Shown in pieces: positions 9,947 to 21,140 of a stretch of DNA of 64,000 nucleotides. Each line of letters starts with the position of its first letter. Positions within the stretch are counted from its first letter, which is position 1. Source of the DNA: Diphasiastrum complanatum (lineage: Eukaryota > Streptophyta > Lycopodiopsida > Lycopodiales > Lycopodiaceae); NCBI GenBank assembly GCA_029204225.1, contig CM055111.1:13804477-13868476 (forward strand). The letters run 5' to 3'. Below the pieces are notes generated by a model. The model saw nothing but the letters and a program-made list of their open reading frames with translations. It was not told the origin of the DNA and ran no database searches. Made by a program: the position numbers and the translations under genes.

Positions 9947-10768
9947 TGCGGGGTCGAAGATCTTTCGTTGTATAACCCTTCCGCCTGTCGACAAAGGTTA
10001 GATCACTGGATAGGTGCCTAACTATGCATAGATGCTACTTTTAGTTAATTTCCTACTTTCTCCCTTAACTCTACTCACCACTATACTACTCCTCTTTAAC
10101 TCTACTCCTCTACACTAACATTCATCATAGTTTCTGTTGAAGGGAAGGGATGGAGAAGAAGAGATTGAGAAGAGAAGAGAAAGAGAGAGAAAGAGAGTGA
10201 GGGTGGAGGTTAGCTCAATTGCTCCTTATGCTTGCTAATGGAAAAACATTCACTATGGCAAACAATAAAACATGGAAATAGAAAGCAATAGAAAACACAA
10301 CTAAGAGCAATAGCAAGTAGTGAATAGCAAATGAGGATGCTTCTCTTCCAAAAATAGTAGAGTTTCCTCCTTCTCATTAAGCATGGAAATAGTGTACAAA
10401 TGGTGCCTTTTTATGAAATGGGAAAGGCCCTTGCCCCTCAATCTTATTGGCTAATATTCACAATGATCCTAACCATTCATCTTGGACCCAACTTGATCCA
10501 AGGGTACACAAAAAGTACATTAGAAATCACAAAATTCATGTGAGTCCCAATTTGGACCCAACTCTAAAAAGTGATCTCTAAGTTTTTAAACGACATTGGG
10601 CCTCTAGTTTTATTTTAATTACAAGGCCCAAGTCAAGTTTATTTTATTTACAACTTCAATTGCGTGCTCATTGGACCATGGGCTTATACATGCAGGATGC
10701 CATGCCCTCGCAACACATTTTATTGGAGGATTTTATTTATTTACACTCTGTTGGGAATACCCCCAACA
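9947..10768 (-). repeat. 5' LTR of the gypsy element (822 bp)
   Basis: On the minus strand it begins TGTTGGGG and ends CCCCGCA, imperfect inverted ends of TG...CA type, directly upstream of the primer site. The first 465 bp match the 3' LTR at 4526-4990. A purine-rich GAGA tract lies at about 10138-10210. The outer end carries the 20-bp palindrome noted for the other LTR. Confidence 0.75.
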
Positions 10769-10924
10769 TCTCTATGTGCACTCCATTGGCCCAAATATGA
10801 TCGTTGACAATCCTCCTTGTCCGAATCCTAAGGCCTTTGCATTGTGTGCATGTACATGGTATCCTCTCAACATATTCTGGTTGAAACTGGTCCAATAATG
10901 CAATTGCAAATTGCACAAATTCTT

Positions 10925-11000
10925 TCAGTGTCATTCAAGTGAAAATTGACAAATTCTAACATGTGACGAATTGTAACATGTGACAGAAATTGACAAAATA
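10925..11000. repeat. TGTGACA/TTGACAAAT word cluster
   Basis: Within about 75 bp the words TTGACAAAT, ACATGTGACGAA, ACATGTGACAGAA and TTGACAAAAT alternate. The cluster flanks minus-strand exon-like sequence and may be part of a subterminal array of an unrecognised DNA transposon. Confidence 0.4.
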
Positions 11001-11149
11001 GTCTTTGTACATTTAGTGCATTTTCAACCTTCATTTGTGATGGAGTGGTGTCTTGGCTTTCCAAAGAGCAATATACTATATCCAAAGAGCAAATCGGATT
11101 ACATCACTATTACAAATAAAAAAATTATGACATAAATCAATATACATAC

Positions 11150-11527
11150 ATGTGATGGATCAATAGGCGGTCTACGTCGACTGATGGAAGAGCTTGAAGA
11201 TGAACCAGTCAATAGTTGTTCATTGTACTTTAGTCTTGCTTGCTCCTTTTTTCTGTGATAGATCTCAATTCCTTTTTCTTTCTCTAAATCACGTGGAGAT
11301 ACAATAATTTTCCTAGAATTCATAATTCCAATCAAATGTCATTGTAAGCATAAATTTGCAAGAAAAATTATACATTCATATTCAAATAACAAATAAAGTG
11401 CAATTGATGTCAATATCAATAACAATATATACCTGCTATTGCGATCATGAGATGAATCGCTATCTGATGATGATGACATCATCGATGACATATACACACT
11501 GTAGCTAGCTACTCTATACCACGTCAT
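11150..11527 (-). CDS. Hypothetical two-exon frame, serine/arginine-rich
   Basis: Minus-strand exon 11527-11433 (MTWYRVASYSVYMSS, then serine/aspartate-rich) ends in AG at a GT donor. It joins in frame to exon 11312-11150 (after a CTAG acceptor), which reads KIIVSPRDLEKEKGIEIYHR, a lysine/arginine helix, SSSSSSISRRRPP, and ends at another GT donor (CAT|GTATGT). The joined frame has no stops. I do not recognise the family. Low-complexity SSSS...RRR resembles the relic at 3.5-3.7 kb. It may be the 5' end of a transposon gene or of a host gene truncated by the gypsy insertion at 10768. Confidence 0.35.
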
Positions 11528-11529
11528 AA

Positions 11530-12640
11530 GTAATCATTATGAGATCGTATGTACTGAACAAATATATTAAAATTTGTTAAAGACATGCCAACATCTAATC
11601 CATGTATATTCTACTTATGCTTAATGTAAATCTAATATTCTAGTAGCATTGCTATTAAGAAAATTGTTGGGTGGGGCAACACATGACGACCAATCAAAAT
11701 GAGGTTCATACTGACAAATGTTAGACATCAATAGATAGTGCGTGCAGGCCTATCTCAACTAATTTAAAGACCACATGTTCAAAGCTCTCAGTTTAAACTC
11801 TTGTCTAAGATGAGTGATGATCTCACTCGATCTTTCTTTCAAGATAGAATTATCAAAATCAAACAATCAGTCATATACTCAATTGATTCATTGCCCACTC
11901 AATCACTCATTTGATTAATTAATACTTGGCTCGAGCTAGTTAAAGATAAATCTCTTTCGCCCTTTCTATCTATGGTTGCTTTGTATGCAAGAAATCATAT
12001 ACTAGATAACACACCATTGATCAACATCTTTATTACAATGCTAAATGATATTTCAACTAATTACTATGATTTCATATAAGGTTATATAGGTCACACACCA
12101 ACAATTAAAAAAATTTATCATATAGGTCACATATCACTAAGGTCTTCAATATAACATAAATGCTTTTGATCATCAATCTAAATGACCCCATGCAACCATT
12201 TAAGAGGCCACATGAGAAAAGCAAAAAAAAATTATTTGACCATGTAATTATGTCATCAAATTATATCAAATCTATGACACCTAGATTATTAATAACTAAA
12301 TATTTTATGACATCACCGATTTGACATAATATTATGTCATAAACTATTAAAAAACTTGTCAAATTACTTGTTTAATAATAATATGTACTATTTCTTATCT
12401 CATGATTTTGTCTTGTATGTCAAATCTTCAGAAAAATAAAATTTATATCAATATAAAACTAGTTTTAACAATTAAATACTACCATAATGATTTTTGAGTT
12501 GATTTTTTTACATTCCATCATATTAAAAAATATATTTTATGTAAAATCCTACAATATAATATTCTCATAATATCTAGAATGTCCTCAAAGGATCTTTCAT
12601 GACCTCTTATAGTTAGCTTTACATTTGACTCCATTGGTGT
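11530..12640. other. AT-rich intergenic, no gene seen
   Basis: No supported coding sequence was found. At about 12240-12420 there is a cluster of TATGTCATAA, ATGACATC and TTGACATAAT words in both orientations. It is similar in style to other word clusters in this window. Confidence 0.4.
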
Positions 12641-12650
12641 ATAACAAGAT

Positions 12651-13150
12651 TTATACCATATGAAATTTTAGAATAGAATGAGCATACTTCTCTTGACATA
12701 TGAATGTAAATTGAGAAGTTCTAAATAGCTCTATTGAACTCAAGATATAATGTAAAAGACCAAGATCATGCATCTCAAACTCCTTTTTGAGTGCAAACTT
12801 GATATCGTCAATACCTTGCTTGTTGCCTCCACTCAAAATGATGTCATCCACATAGATTAGAAGGATAGTAACATGATTTCTAAAAAATATATAGTGAAGT
12901 GAATGATCATATTCACTCATCATGAAATTTTGTGAAATTAAAAAAGAGTTAAGCTTAGCATTCCAACTCCTTGGTGCTTGCTTAAGACCATACAAACTCT
13001 TTTTTTTTGTAGAAAACAAACATGATTTGGCTTGCCATGTGAAATGTAGCCCTTGGGTTGCTCCATAAACACCTCCTCCTCAAGATACCCATTCAAGAAT
13101 GCATTTGTGATATCCAATTGCCATAGATCCCATCCAAAAATGTGTAGCAA
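12651..13150 (-). pseudogene. Ty1/copia reverse transcriptase fragment
   Basis: The minus strand reads the N-terminal copia RT motif [20 protein letters not shown] (13150-13090), a frameshift near 13010, then [17 protein letters not shown] and the catalytic YVDDIILSG (about 12870-12845). It ends after FTFICQEKYAHSILKFHMV. The RNA-dependent DNA polymerase core is recognisable, but integrase, RNase H and LTRs are absent on both sides. It is a short 5'- and 3'-truncated scrap, with a distinctive KFALKKEFEMHDLG stretch downstream of YVDD. Confidence 0.9.
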
Positions 13151-13363
13151 GTGAAATTATTAATTCTTGTCTAGCATTGATTGTGTTTGTAATTGTATAG
13201 CATTAATTGTATTGCCATGAATGCTTTTTTCACAAATTTTTCATAATGTGAATTTGTCGATTTTCAGATCTTCGACTGAATAATTATTGTCCAACATACG
13301 ATAGAATTCATTTCATAATTGATTTGTTTGTTCAGCATCCACAAGTATTTTTTGCACACAGCC

Positions 13364-14204
13364 ATGAGTGGAAGTGGCAGTGGAAGTGGAAGTGGAAGTG
13401 GTAGTGGCAGTGGACGTCATCGATCCAGATCTGTATATGAAGATTACGCCGCTAGCCTGATTGGTACCATGTCGCCCGAACAAAGGGCAACTGTTAACAC
13501 AGAAGAAGGTGCCACAGAAGGCCCTTCATCTCCATCCGTTGCTACAGATGAATTGTCCTCCAACCCTCACTACAATTTAAATGTCGATGGGGATGTAGTG
13601 AGGGATGAAAAAAGAACAATTATTATTAATAAGTTGCATTTTTTTGGGAACAATACTTTTAAAAAATGGTGTGATCAACCTGGAGAATCAAAATCCAAGA
13701 TTATGCAGGAGCTGCGGAAAGAATTCCCACAAGAAAATGAGTTTGATCCAGGATCCATATCAATGAGCAAATGGATTCGACATAATCTAGGGATTCGCAG
13801 GCAAGTCAAAACCTGCCTGGTGTTCCAAGCCAGATTGGAAGGCCTGCAAGGATCAGGCGAAAGATCCAAATAAATATCATCTGTAGAAGGAGGCTGCAGC
13901 GAGTAGGATGACCCATGGCATGGGTAATCCTAAGTTAGGATCTAGTGGAAAGGTGGGCCTACAGGCCCAAATGGTATGTAATTCATTTATATTCTACAAT
14001 GCATTCTTTACTATCATCGCATATGGATTAATTCATGGTCCATTTTTAACTTGTTATTCATTTTTGTTCTTTTTTACAACATCATGACTTTGGACGCTAT
14101 CCATCCAAGGCTGAGTATAAAATTGCATTTCATGATTCATACACCGGTTTGGTGGCAGAGCTAGCTCGTCAGAGACGGAAAGTCTCACAACATTATGTAA
14201 TATA
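13364..14204 (+). pseudogene. TNPA-like (Ptta/En/Spm) transposase of a CACTA element
   Basis: The frame opens at ATG 13364 with a (Ser-Gly)n tract and a short RHRSRS stretch, then GTMSPEQRA. The conserved part reads FKKWCDQPGESKSKIMQELRK, FDPGSISMSKWIRHNLGIRRQ. A frameshift near 13810 moves to WCSKPDWKACKDQAKDPNKY, a TAG at about 13888, then GNPKLGSSGKVG. This succession resembles plant Ptta/En/Spm proteins, which bind the subterminal repeats of CACTA elements. A further in-frame block (HHDFGRYPSKAEYKIAFHDS, 14083-14204) follows a GTATGT donor at about 13977, but its acceptor is weak. It lies upstream of the TNP2 fragment on the same strand, so both probably belong to one element. Confidence 0.5.
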
Positions 14205-14588
14205 ACGTTCGAATTTTGGTATAATGTTCGAATTTCAATGATATTGATTTGTGATTGAATGGATTGTAATTTTCATACGTTTGAAACATAGCTTAGATTC
14301 ATTATATGTTCTTTAATTATTTTCATTATATACCCTAGATTAAATCTATTTGCTATTCACTTAGTAAGTTCGCAAGTGAAGTTGTCAATGAATCCTAAAA
14401 TTCAAAAAAAATGTTTTAAACTTGTTTAAAGAAAACATTTTCAAAGTTGTTGGACTTTTTAAAACTTCTAATGAAATCATCATCCATGGTACGCATAATA
14501 AGAACACTTAATTTAATTAAAGACAACTTAGATCTTATGACCGACCGCATTACATTATGAACACTTATCACGTGAATGCTTGGAAAGC

Positions 14589-14744
<156 letters not shown>

Positions 14745-15014
14745 AATGAGTTATGCTAGATGAAAGAATACGATTGGTAAAAACATAACTCATGATGACT
14801 AACCTCATTTTAAAACACCAATTGTATCAAGGAATCATTAGTTGAACTCAATGCAACATCTCGCCAGCTCCGATCCTATTCTCAAAAAAACACGCGCATA
14901 AACTGTGCGGCAAAAACAATAGAATTTTTTTTAAATGATTTTTACAATGTCAGATTCGGATTCCAATACCCAATTTGAATAACAATCCGGGGGTATGCCG
15001 GTAGCCGGAAAGAA

Positions 15015-15110
15015 AAATCTGTCAAATTATGACATGTTGAATTCCGACAGATTGGGTGTGACAGATTTTTTGACATGGTTTTTGACAGATCCTCTGACAT
15101 CCTAAAATTT
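15015..15110. repeat. GACAGATT word cluster at the edge of the CACTA TNP2 region
   Basis: TCTGTCA, CCGACAGATT, TGACAGATTTT, TTGACATGG, TTGACAGATCC and TCTGACATCC follow each other in both orientations within 95 bp. The TNP2-like exon begins just downstream. En/Spm-type elements carry short subterminal repeats bound by TNPA, and this cluster may be such an array. Confidence 0.45.
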
Positions 15111-15169
15111 GAGGAAATTGATTTTCGCGATTTTGTGTCAAATATATGTCGAAAATGACCGCTTTCTGT

Positions 15170-16720
15170 TGTTGTGTACAAGGCCAAGAACATGGATGTG
15201 TATCTTGCACATTTGGTCGATGAATTGTGCATTCTTTGGTTTGGTATTCACGCTTACGACATCTCGAGACCGTTACAACAAAGGAGCTTCATTGTTCATG
15301 GAATTTTAATGTGGACGATGCATGACTATCCCGGTTTAAGTGAATGTTCAGGTATGTATCAAATCATACGAATCAGTTTTAGGGTTTAGCATTTGAGTGC
15401 ATTTGAATAAGCTTATCTGACATTTGGTTTATGAACTATACAAGTTTAACCACATCGGGTTCCAACGCATGTTACATTTGTGGACCACTTTTGGAGGGTC
15501 GTCATAGCACAAATATGTTGAAAAATGTGGTCTACAGAAATCAACGCAAATACTTGCCGCTTGATCATCCTTTTCGAAGGTTGAATAGGCGATTTTTTGG
15601 GGGGCGAGAAAATAATCCTTTAACTACACCACCACCCTCATGCATGTGAATGGCGGAATGGCATGGTGAATGGCTTAAACATCATGATGTAAATTCTTCA
15701 TGGAATGAATCCATTGATGGTATGAAATGATTGTCTATTTTTCATAAATTATCCTATTGGAGGATTTATTGATAAATCTTCCATTGGATCCTATGCACGT
15801 ATTCAAAAACGTCGGTGAATCACTATGGAACCACATCCTTGGCATAAATTACAACTCTGCAGCTCGTAAAGATCTATAAGTGGCCGACGTGAAAAGATCC
15901 TATTGGATTTAATACACTGAAGGTGGAAATGACAGCGTGCCATGGATTTTTACAAAAGAACAACTCCAACATGCTATGCACATTCTTTATGCAAATGATT
16001 TACCAAAGATGGTAAATTAAGTGGATTGAAATCGCATGATTGGCATGTTGCAATTCATACTTCCACTTTCTATTCTAGGTCTCTTCAACAATGACATACG
16101 AAATATGCTTTACAATTTATCATCGATGATTAGGTTTGTATATCTTTTTTAAACACTTGTATAAATATGTGCTATTGCAATATTTTTATGTGCTAAACAA
16201 CCTAATGTTATATCAATACTCTTGTAGGTGGATTTCCTCAAAAGAAATGAAAAATAATGAATTGGATTCCATGAAAATCCAAATGATCGAAATGGTATGT
16301 TTGTTGGAAAGAGATTTTCCAACTTCCTTTTTGGATATACAAGTTCATCTTCTTGTGCATTTGGTCGAAGAAGTATCAATTGTAGGACCTGTGCACACGT
16401 GATGGATGTTCTACCTTGTGCGTTTTATGAAAGTTTTGAAGGGCTTTGTGAGACAAAAGGCAAGGCTAGAAGATAGCTTGTACAAGAATCTTTGTTTAAT
16501 ATCACCGAAATAATCTCACAATTGCATCCTGCAAGTCCAAAAATGTGGTGTGAAGAAGAAGATGAACGTGTTAAGGGTGAAGTACCATAAGGAAATGATG
16601 TGCAGAAGAGACTTTCATCTCAATTAAAAGAGAAAATTGACATGTTCATATTATATAATTGTGGACAACTGGAAAAGTGGATTTCAAGGTATGAAGAAGC
16701 CAAAAAGGAAATAAACATAA
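15170..16720 (+). pseudogene. CACTA TNP2-type transposase, decayed
   Basis: This is a remnant of the DDE transposase (TNP2/TNPD family) of a CACTA transposon. Exon-like blocks in order are NMDVYLAHLVDELCILWF and GILMWTMHDYPGLSECSG (15185-15355), an intron-like gap, then LTTSGSNACYICGPLLEGRHS and KYLPLDHPFRRLNRRF (15440-15600). After several stops the WHGEWLKHH, SWNESIDGMK region follows (15655-16010), then SFLDIQVHLLVHLVEE, GPVHT and FMKVLKGFVRQKARLED (16320-16480). These match the known order of TNP2 motifs. A second copy at 38.1-39.7 kb keeps the central part open, and a third piece lies on the minus strand at 33.9-34.5 kb. Many stops show it is dead. Confidence 0.8.
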
Positions 16721-16779
16721 CATTGAAACGAAGATTACAAATCCCTCTCTCTCAAATTACAAATCTAATATTCAAATAC

Positions 16780-17271
<492 letters not shown>

Positions 17272-17339
17272 CGACGACGAGCTGAGTAGCTTGTGGAGAG
17301 TGCTATGTCCTATATATTTTGGTCTGTGACTGGTAGATC

Positions 17340-18660
17340 GAGAGGGCTACACTTTGGGCCCAATTTATGAGTTTCTGGATCACATAGGCCAAGCCTTGTA
17401 GAGACCACTCCTTGATGACTAGAGGTACTCATATTTGCATTCTAATTGTTTTTAAAGTTAGTAATAATTTTGCAGTTGTTTTCAACATAATGTTAAGTTA
17501 TCTCATGAAATGATTTCAAGTTTTTTGTGTATTGTGAGATGTCAAAATTGCAAGATAAGTGGGCCACGGGGTGGGATTTTTTTCATAAGCCTATTCATGA
17601 TGTTGCATATTTACTTCATCCTTTGTGATCACATCGACGCACACACACTAGTGAGATTCTACATTATGGATGGAGATGCTACACTTCCACTATTTATCTT
17701 CATCATGGACCTGATCTACAATTGATTGAGCGTCAGAAGTTGGATTTTGAGCGTGGACATAGGTCATTTTTTGGAGAGATGGCTGATGAGAGAGAGTTTC
17801 TGGTAGAGCCCATTACTTCATGGGGTGTGGTTGGGAAGGGCTCTCCTGAGTTGACAACATTTGCTATGCGTATCTTGTCACAAGATTGCTCTATTTCAGC
17901 TTGTGAATGCAACTGGAGACCATTACTTGGTGGGGTGTGGTTGGGAAGGGCTCTCCTGAGTTGATGACATTTGCTATGCGTATCTTGTCACAGGATTGAT
18001 CTACTTCAGCTTGTGAATGCAACTGAAACACATGGTCTCTTTTTCATATGAAGAGACGTTACAGGTTGACTGTGCCACAATGTGGGGGATTGGTGTTTTG
18101 TAGCACCAACATGCGACTTGTTTGATGCATTCAGAAAGACGGGACCATTGCAGGTGAATCCAGATCATTGCACCGTTCTTTCCGGTCCAGTTGCTGCACC
18201 TACAGAGGTGGATATAGATGGTGAGATCTTCTCAGAGCTACATCATGCGACATCACATGAGGAGAGGAGGCATTGTAGAGTTGAGATGGAGGCTACTACA
18301 ATTGAGTGATGATGAGGGTGGGGATGAGCAGGAGGATGAAGAGGAGACGAGACTGATCATGATGTAGGATGAAACACACTTACCAGATGAGGAGGAGATG
18401 CATGTTGATCTTGACTCTCAGACATTTCCAGATCATGTACCACTTGTACATAGAGGTCGAGGCAGAGGTAGAGGTGCATGCACGGTTAGGCTCATGGACC
18501 TTTATGGAGATGTAGATAGGACGACCACTTCGTAGACAAATAGGATGCATGCACCTATGAGTCACACACAGCCTAGAGGGACTGGACGAGGTAGAGTCAA
18601 AGGCAGAGGCGAAGGTAGAGGCAGAGGCAAAGGCAGAGGTAGAGGGTTGAGCATATTTTG
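17340..18660 (+). pseudogene. hAT transposase, C-terminal half, with RG-rich tail
   Basis: This is the remnant of a hAT-superfamily transposase. In order it shows TLGPIYEFLDHIGQAL (17348), PIHDVAYLLHPL (about 17590), LDFERGHRSFFGEMADEREF (17740) and the dimerisation region SWG..GKGSPELTTFAMRILSQDCSISACECNW (17815-17917). A 110-bp tandem duplication of that region follows, then WSLFHMKRRYRLT and a degraded LVF..NMRL. An acidic stretch then leads to arginine/glycine repeats (GRGRGRGA, GEGRGRGKGRGRG, 18440-18655). The hAT C-terminal dimerisation motif normally has SWW and ERNWS; here they read SWG and ECNWR. The second hAT relic at 61.6-63.6 kb shares YEFMDRLGEQL. Stops and the duplication show it is inactive. 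Confidence 0.75.
17810..18029. repeat. 110-bp tandem duplication inside the hAT relic
   Basis: CCATTACTT...GGGGTGTGGTTGGG begins at 17810 and again at 17920 with a constant 110-bp period, ending at 18029. The two units differ at about ten positions, so the duplication is not very recent. Confidence 0.9.
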
Positions 18661-18769
18661 ACACATGGATCTAAAGGGTTCATTTTCATCATCCAGCTCC
18701 ATGAGTGATAGCAAGGAGATGTCGTCAGAGGACGAGAATGATGATGTCTAGATAATGGCTTCTTCATAT

Positions 18770-20530
18770 CTATTTTATGCACTACTCATGGCATATTTGG
18801 CTTTTTCCCCTTGATATATATGTATTGATCACAAAATCTCTCCTTGTATGAATATTATTTTCTGATATTATGTTGATGAATTTCTCGTTTCAAATTTTTA
18901 GAAAATGTTGTAAATGGTTTTGAAATTATAGTTCAATGTGTGTGGTTTAAGCAAGTCGATTTTGAATTCTGAAATATAAACATGCTTCCGATGTTTGCAG
19001 ACTATGTGGTTTTGTTTCAATCATGTGTGCTTTAAAGATGTGCATTCAAATATGAGATTACATGTTTTGGAAGCTGGTCTTGACATGTATTTTGCACATA
19101 TCCTTGTTTTTGTGAAAACTTTGTTTTTTTGAGTGCCATAGAAACTGATATGTCAATGTTTGGAGTTTAGGATTTCATGCAAGAGTAACCACATTGGTCT
19201 TAGGGCTATTCTAAATAAGGTCAATCATGTAGATTGTATGACAGACCACAATTTATTTATGTGATTTTATTAGTTGTATAGAGAGCACATGAAAGTCTGC
19301 AATCTTGTTGCAAATGGTCTTTCACAAGTGGGACACAAGAGACACAGGGTGTTAAAAAACATTCTGGATTGGAACACATCTCATTGGGCTTCGTATGCGA
19401 ATACACTTGTGCAGATCACTTATTATGTGCGGTATGTAAATTGCACTCATTCCTCATTATTGCTTCTTTTTTTGTTAGTGTTATGTATGAAAAGTGGTAT
19501 GCGTAAAGTAGTTCTATAACCTATACTCGAAAGTTTCATTGATTGCCATTATGGTTTTATCTCTATAACTGCAAGTTAGCCTCCAATTGAACCTCCTCTT
19601 ATTTTATCTTCCTGAAGAGCACTCATTTTGTATGAATACCTATAAGCAACACCCAGTCCATGCTAGAGGTGATGAATGTGAAAGACCTCACTCTGACACA
19701 TGCAGAAAGCCCTACTACAAGTACTTCCAAGTCATTTGGTATTTGAAAGTTTAGTGTAAGCACTCACTTGGTCCAGTTTCAAATTGTCACTATATATGTT
19801 CATTAGTGTACTCTAGTCACCTCTAATTTGGAAGAAAGCATTTTTTAAAGAGCGGAATTCACAAAATCACGGAACTGAAGCACGTGTAGGGAATTTAGTT
19901 AAGAGCGACTAGCAAATTCCAATTGATGTCAACGAGATAAGTAGTCTTTTTTTGTCCCATGAAGGACTCTTTTGTATATTGCAACCAAAAATCTCAACTG
20001 AATTGTGATAGAAAGAAAACTTTGAGTCATAGAACTTAGAACAATAGAATGGTTATTGTAGATACAGGTACACCATCCTCTATACCTTGCTATTTGTCGT
20101 CCTCTATTTAGTGCTATAATGCTAATTGGCATAATTGAACATTCGGTATTCTTGTATGAAATTCCTTTTCAATTCTTGTTGAAAAAGGTGTAATCTCAGT
20201 TCCTCTTGTAGCATCAAGATTCAAAAGAGACCATGGATAATGCCCTAATTTGGCGTCAACACAAGTACAACTATGAATACAATGTCATCCACTTTGCCGT
20301 CCATAGTTTGTTTGTCAATTTTCAATGCATGTTCTAAGTTTTCACATGAACAAGCAACTTTCGTAAAGCGTCTTCCTAGCTAGGGTAAGTACTAGTTTGT
20401 TGAAATGGAGAACGCTATAAGTTGCATACTTGCCACTAACTGAAACTATTCAAAAATAGATGCTACAAACATTGGGAACAACATTGACCCGTTCTAAACA
20501 ATAGAACTTCTATCAATAAGGTAAGAGATA
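18770..20530. other. Intergenic, no recognised gene
   Basis: No protein family is recognised here. A plus-strand frame at 19274-19440 (NGLSQVGHKRHRVLKNILDW, WNTSHWASYANTLVQ) looks protein-like over some 55 residues. I cannot assign it, and it has no neighbours that extend it. Confidence 0.35.
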
Positions 20531-20539
20531 GAACTTCTA

Positions 20540-20619
20540 TCACTTTTAAAAAAGGAAAGTATACACAAAATTGTGTTTCAGGATACAATTTCGTGTATAC
20601 TTTTCTTTTTTGAAAGTGA
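20540..20619. ncRNA. 35-bp-stem inverted repeat (hairpin)
   Basis: Arms 20540-20574 and 20585-20619 pair over 35 positions with about four mismatches around a 10-nt loop. The arms read TCACTTTT-AAAAAGGAAAGTATACAC and its complement. The transcript of either strand would fold into a long hairpin. The flank also has ATAGAACTTCTATCA twice (20505 and 20529). It could be a small MITE-like foldback or a small-RNA precursor. No promoter is evident. Confidence 0.5.
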
Positions 20620-20954
20620 AGAATATCTATGTTCGAAGCCTCATGTAAGAAATGTTCACAAGAGATTTTGTGAAAACCGTGCTCCATTTATGAATTGGAA
20701 GGCTATATATAGCCTATGAAATTTCACAAGAAACTTGCATATGAGGTAGATAATGCAATGCCATGTAGCTTATAAGAATAAGACTGGGAGCCAGTTTCTA
20801 TGGCACACAAATCATACCTCAAATATATTCCAAAACTGTCAAGCAGCCAGCAAACAACACAGTGCGCAACAGATCTCACGAAAGGATTCCCCCCCAAAGA
20901 AAAACACAACATGAAAAAAAAAATTGTTTTTTTTTTTTTTCGTTCCGCCAAATG

Positions 20955-21022
20955 TTTTCAAAAAATGTCATTCGTTCCGGAACCTCGTTCCATTCGTGTT
21001 CCGGAAGCATGGTTCCGAAACT
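20955..21022. repeat. GTTCCGGAAC word cluster
   Basis: Five to six overlapping versions of GTTCCGGAAC, GTTCCATTC and GTTCCGAAAC fall in 65 bp. The same word family clusters again at 49729-49862 and 50545-50575 inside the prolyl oligopeptidase gene. No coding sense is seen. Confidence 0.6.
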
Positions 21023-21052
21023 ATGATGCTTCTTAGATTGTACCAAAGATGA

Positions 21053-21140
21053 ATGGGGTGGACGCGGACGCTCGTCAGGACGCGCGTTAAGGGACACGTC
21101 CGGACGCGGACACCCGAGACCCGCGTCCACCCTGGACGCA
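21053..21140. repeat. GC-rich GGACGCG island with inverted ends
   Basis: This is an abrupt GC-rich island in AT-rich surroundings, containing seven to eight GGACGC or GCGTCC words. GGGTGGACGCGG near 21053 pairs with CGCGTCCACCCT near 21119. It is followed by a short (TA)n tract (about 21145-21176) and another GC-rich patch with CCGGCCCGGCCGGG at about 21228. Confidence 0.6.

Larger units (their letters stand above)
4526..10768 (-). mobile_element. Non-autonomous Ty3/gypsy-type LTR element (gag-pro, no RT/INT)
   Basis: Direct repeats 4526-4990 and 10304-10768 (constant offset 5778) are the shared part of two LTRs. Reading on the minus strand, the order is 5' LTR (10768-9947), primer site (9945-9929), long leader, gag, protease, two unassigned frames, then a 3' LTR cut off after 465 bp. 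No reverse transcriptase, RNase H or integrase motif is present in the roughly 5-kb interior, and no polypurine tract lies just before the 3' LTR. Either the pol region was deleted or this is a gag-only derivative mobilised in trans, like TR-GAG-type elements. The missing 3' LTR end leaves no target-site duplication to check. Confidence 0.8.

Noticed and set aside
20460..20700. CRISPR-like or tRNA-like structure around the hairpin
   Set aside because: There are no regularly spaced repeats and no tRNA cloverleaf or A/B box; it is a single inverted repeat in plant DNA.
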